A stretch of 18,496 nt of DNA. Origin: Fidelibacterota bacterium UBA7301 (lineage in GTDB: Bacteria > Fidelibacterota > Marinisomatia > Marinisomatales > TCS55). Below the pieces are notes generated by a model. It saw nothing but the letters and a program-made list of their open reading frames with translations, ran no database searches and was not told the DNA's origin. The stretch is from NCBI GenBank assembly GCA_002471845.1, contig DKQT01000040.1, positions 1 through 18,496 on the forward strand. Reading direction: 5' to 3'. Shown here piece after piece: positions 16,148-18,496 of this stretch; position 1 is the first letter of the stretch; each line of letters begins with the position of its first letter. The translations under genes were made by a program, and so were the position numbers.

Positions 16148-16558
16148 TTTTATCAATCCTTTTACATATCCAGACTTACCTTTTCCGGATATCTGTTTAA
16201 TGCAAACATCTTTGATTACCGATACTTTTCGAAATACCTCACGGCTGTAAATATCGCTTAAATGAACTTCCACGGTTGGGATGTTCACTGATGCTATGGC
16301 GTCCCGTAATGCAAATGAATAATGGGTAAACGCCCCGGGATTAATAATGATGCCATCCGTATTACCCATGGCTTCCTGTAGGCGGTCAATGAGGTCACCC
16401 TCATGATTGGATTGATACCATTCGATATTATGGCCCTCTGATTCTTCCTGTTCATTCAGCCATTTTTCTATATCAGAAAGTGTTTCATGGCCATAGACAT
16501 CCGGTTTACGAATGCCGAGCAGATTCAAATTCGGTCCATTTATTACGAGAATATTCAA
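16127..16558 (-). CDS. aroQ: Type II 3-dehydroquinate dehydratase
   Basis: A 143-residue protein of the usual type II length, catalysing trans-dehydration of 3-dehydroquinate to 3-dehydroshikimate (step 3 of the shikimate pathway). 'INGPNLNLLGIRKPDVYG' (6-23) contains the flexible-loop Arg17 and the catalytic Tyr22. 'NPGAFTHYSFALRDA' (73-87) provides Asn73 and His79, and 'EVHLSDIYSRE' (97-107) provides His99 and Arg106. It is the last gene of the aroC-K-B-Q cluster, overlapping aroB by 4 nt. Its 3' end overlaps argH, which converges on it. No convincing terminator was found at the junction. Confidence 0.95.
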   Translation of the reverse strand: MNILVINGPNLNLLGIRKPDVYGHETLSDIEKWLNEQEESEGHNIEWYQSNHEGDLIDRLQEAMGNTDGIIINPGAFTHYSFALRDAIASVNIPTVEVHLSDIYSREVFRKVSVIKDVCIKQISGKGKSGYVKGLIKLISLSE

Positions 16559-17625
16559 TTCAGCACCTTTAATGATTCTTGAATTAAATCTTCTGTCACA
16601 TCAGTTGTAGTGGTGGCGTTTCCCAATCCATCCAATACGACAAAATTCAGGCCCCCTTTTTCAGATTTTTTATCTGTTTTAATAAATGGCATCAGGTGAT
16701 TCCCATTTATATGACGCAATTCGGGCAGGGGTAATCGATTAATTGTTTCAACCAATGTGGATTGTTCTTCTTTTGAAAGTAATCCGAGTTTTTGTGATAT
16801 AAATCCGGCGCATTTCATCCCCAATGCTACCGCTTCCCCATGTCGAATTCTACCATATCCCAGGTGGGATTCGAGCGCGTGGCCAATAGTGTGACCAAAA
16901 TTAAGTATTCTTCGGAGGTCACCTTCGCGCTCATCTTTTGAAACGACTTCTGCCTTGATCTCGCAGGATTTAGTGATGGCGTCTTCGTATGGGAATGTAT
17001 CCAAATTTTCCACCCATGAAGCAATTTCGTTTAGAAAATTCCGATCCCAAATTGCGCCATACTTAATGACTTCACCCAAACCGGCGATGACTTCCTCTCT
17101 TGGGAGTGAATCTAAAATATCCGGGTCAATTAATACACCTTGCGGTTGGTAAATCGCACCCACCAGGTTTTTGCCTTCTACAATATTGATGCCCGTTTTT
17201 CCACCGATGGAGGAATCAACCATAGCTAACAAGGTTGTAGGAATTTGATAATACTCGATCCCTCGCATAAAAGATGAAGCCACAAAGCCGGCCACGTCGC
17301 CCACAACGCCCCCACCTAAGGCAATAATAGTTGCCGAACGGTCGCAGTTTAATTCAACCATTTGGCCAACGACACGGCTGAATTCAGTTATGTTTTTTGC
17401 TGATTCACCAACGGGCAGGGTCACGAAATCCGCATCAAAGTCGGCTTCTTTTAAAAGGTTTAAAAGGTCAAAACCAAACAATTCCATTAAATTGAATTGA
17501 GATATGATCACCCACTTCTGGCCATGGTTATAGTCCGAAAGGATTGAAGCTGATTGCTGCATTAATCCTGATTGTACATGGATTGGATAGGAGCGGTTCC
17601 CCAGGTTGACTTGAATTGATTTCAT
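16555..17625 (-). CDS. aroB: 3-Dehydroquinate synthase
   Basis: A 356-residue enzyme converting DAHP to 3-dehydroquinate (step 2 of the shikimate pathway) with NAD+ and a divalent metal. The nucleotide-binding glycine motif 'GGGVVGDVAGF' is at 104-114 and 'DSSIGGKTGIN' at 137-147. Metal-site residues are E185 ('GLGEVIKYG'), a histidine of 'NFGHTIGHALE' (245/249) and H262 ('RHGEAVALGM'). Length and order match the family. It overlaps aroK and aroQ by 4 nt on either side, indicating translational coupling. Confidence 0.96.
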   Translation of the reverse strand: MKSIQVNLGNRSYPIHVQSGLMQQSASILSDYNHGQKWVIISQFNLMELFGFDLLNLLKEADFDADFVTLPVGESAKNITEFSRVVGQMVELNCDRSATIIALGGGVVGDVAGFVASSFMRGIEYYQIPTTLLAMVDSSIGGKTGINIVEGKNLVGAIYQPQGVLIDPDILDSLPREEVIAGLGEVIKYGAIWDRNFLNEIASWVENLDTFPYEDAITKSCEIKAEVVSKDEREGDLRRILNFGHTIGHALESHLGYGRIRHGEAVALGMKCAGFISQKLGLLSKEEQSTLVETINRLPLPELRHINGNHLMPFIKTDKKSEKGGLNFVVLDGLGNATTTTDVTEDLIQESLKVLN

Positions 17626-18122
17626 GAATGGACCTGCTTTAAAATTTGCTCGCTGATCTTTTCTGGAGTTTGCCCATTTGCGTCCACTGTGATGTGGGCC
17701 GTATTTTGGTAATAATCTTTTCGGCCATTCCAGATTTTGGTTAATTCTTGGATTCTTTCCTTATCCTGTAAAAGGGGCCGGTCAATTGCGTCCTGTAATC
17801 GTTTTGCTATTTCAGGAATGGAAGCTTGAAGGAGCACGACCTTTCCCGTAGATTTAAGTTTATCCCTGTTTTCTTTGGATAAAATTATACCACCGCCACA
17901 GGCGGCCACCACATTGGATTTTTCAATATGCGTCAAAGCTTCGGACTCCAGTTCCCGGAAATGAGATTCACCATCATTTTTGAAAATTTCTGATATGGAC
18001 TTATTACTTTTGACCTCGATATAATGATCCAGATCCAAAAAGGGCATTCCCATCTTTTTCCCCAGGATTTTCCCGACCGTTGATTTGCCCGAACCCATCA
18101 TGCCGATTAAATATATGTTCAT
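17622..18122 (-). CDS. aroK: Shikimate kinase
   Basis: A 166-residue P-loop kinase phosphorylating shikimate at the 3-hydroxyl (step 5 of the pathway). The Walker A sequence 'GMMGSGKST' is at 7-15, substrate-binding acids D30/D32 in 'FLDLDHYIE', R56 in 'HFRELE', 'CGGGI' at 75-79 and lid-side 'RPLL' at 115-118. The start shares one base with the aroC stop and the end overlaps aroB by 4 nt. aroK rather than aroL is used because of the cluster context; the sequence does not separate isozymes. Confidence 0.93.
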   Translation of the reverse strand: MNIYLIGMMGSGKSTVGKILGKKMGMPFLDLDHYIEVKSNKSISEIFKNDGESHFRELESEALTHIEKSNVVAACGGGIILSKENRDKLKSTGKVVLLQASIPEIAKRLQDAIDRPLLQDKERIQELTKIWNGRKDYYQNTAHITVDANGQTPEKISEQILKQVHS

Positions 18123-18496
18123 TAATATTTAGCGGTTACTTTCATGTGCGCTTTGAGTTGGTCCATTGAATCGCCGCCGAATTTTTCCAGCAATGCATCA
18201 GCCAAAACGAAACAGAGCATACTTTCCGAAATGATTGATGCCGCCGGTACAGCGCAACTATCGGTTCGCTCTTTATGAGCCTCTTTTGCCTCTTTGGTTT
18301 CAATATCTACAGAACGCAAGGGCTTGATTAATGTGGCAATGGGTTTCATGGCCATTCGTAGAACAATAGGCTGGGCATTGCTCATTCCGCCTTCAATGCC
18401 GCCGGCATTGTTGGAATGCCGGGTATATTTTCCCCCATCCCACCCAATCTCATCATGAACTTCACTGCCTAATTTTTCCGCACCTTCAGCGCCGCC
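18122..18496 (-). CDS. aroC: Chorismate synthase, C-terminal part (runs off the window)
   Basis: The last 124 codons of chorismate synthase, which forms chorismate from EPSP using reduced FMN. The reading frame continues unbroken to the window edge at 18496. Family blocks are 'HSNNAGGIEGGMSNAQPI' (read from about 18412 downward), 'MKPIATLIKPLRSVD', 'ERTDSCAVPAAS' and 'FVLADALLEKFGGD'. The short version beginning at the internal ATG 18385 is not the true start, since the conserved sequence extends upstream of it. It is the first visible gene of the minus-strand aro cluster. Confidence 0.94.
   Translation of the reverse strand, partial: GGAEGAEKLGSEVHDEIGWDGGKYTRHSNNAGGIEGGMSNAQPIVLRMAMKPIATLIKPLRSVDIETKEAKEAHKERTDSCAVPAASIISESMLCFVLADALLEKFGGDSMDQLKAHMKVTAKY

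Overview
The window looks like chromosomal DNA of a Gram-negative bacterium of the Fibrobacterota-Chlorobiota-Bacteroidota assemblage. A member of Marinimicrobia (SAR406/Neomarinimicrobiota) or a neighbour such as Calditrichota or Ignavibacteria would fit best. The grounds are two secreted proteins ending in type IX-secretion (T9SS) type A-like C-terminal tails (NPFNP motif, 'YNLLG', terminal 'KKM..(L/M)K'), a Bacteroidota-like ArgH, moderate GC content, and many starts without a strong Shine-Dalgarno sequence. The lineage is inferred from protein style; there is no rRNA in the window.

Left region (1-5602), envelope proteins on the + strand. The 3' end of a T9SS-tailed protein and its terminator come first. 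Three genes joined by ATGA overlaps follow: a CsgG-like envelope protein, a 1237-residue LamG/multi-domain surface protein with three poly-glycine linkers and a T9SS tail, and a FecR-domain protein. A strong terminator closes this block.

Middle region (5616-8977). A CHASE2-sensor class III adenylate cyclase is followed 15 nt later by an ornithine cyclodeaminase/mu-crystallin family gene and a terminator.

Arginine/pyrimidine region (8978-16147). A 26-bp palindrome precedes carA and carB (carbamoyl-phosphate synthetase). Next comes a 188-nt gap, then argG and argH, the last two steps of arginine synthesis. The gap holds the most interesting object here: a 22-codon leader ORF with seven arginine codons, six of them within ten codons. 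It is followed by a Rho-independent terminator that abuts argG, and a GGAGGG segment in the leader ORF can pair with the 5' arm of that terminator. This is the layout of a ribosome-mediated arginine attenuator. It would let arginine control argGH while carAB continues to supply carbamoyl phosphate for pyrimidines.

Right region (16127-18496), - strand. A tight shikimate-pathway operon reads aroC (partial), aroK, aroB, aroQ, with 1-4 nt overlaps. It converges on argH, and the 3' ends of aroQ and argH overlap by 21 bp. This ArgH is short at its C-terminus.

No tRNA, rRNA, CRISPR array, insertion sequence or phage gene was seen. No stretch longer than 300 bases lacks a gene.
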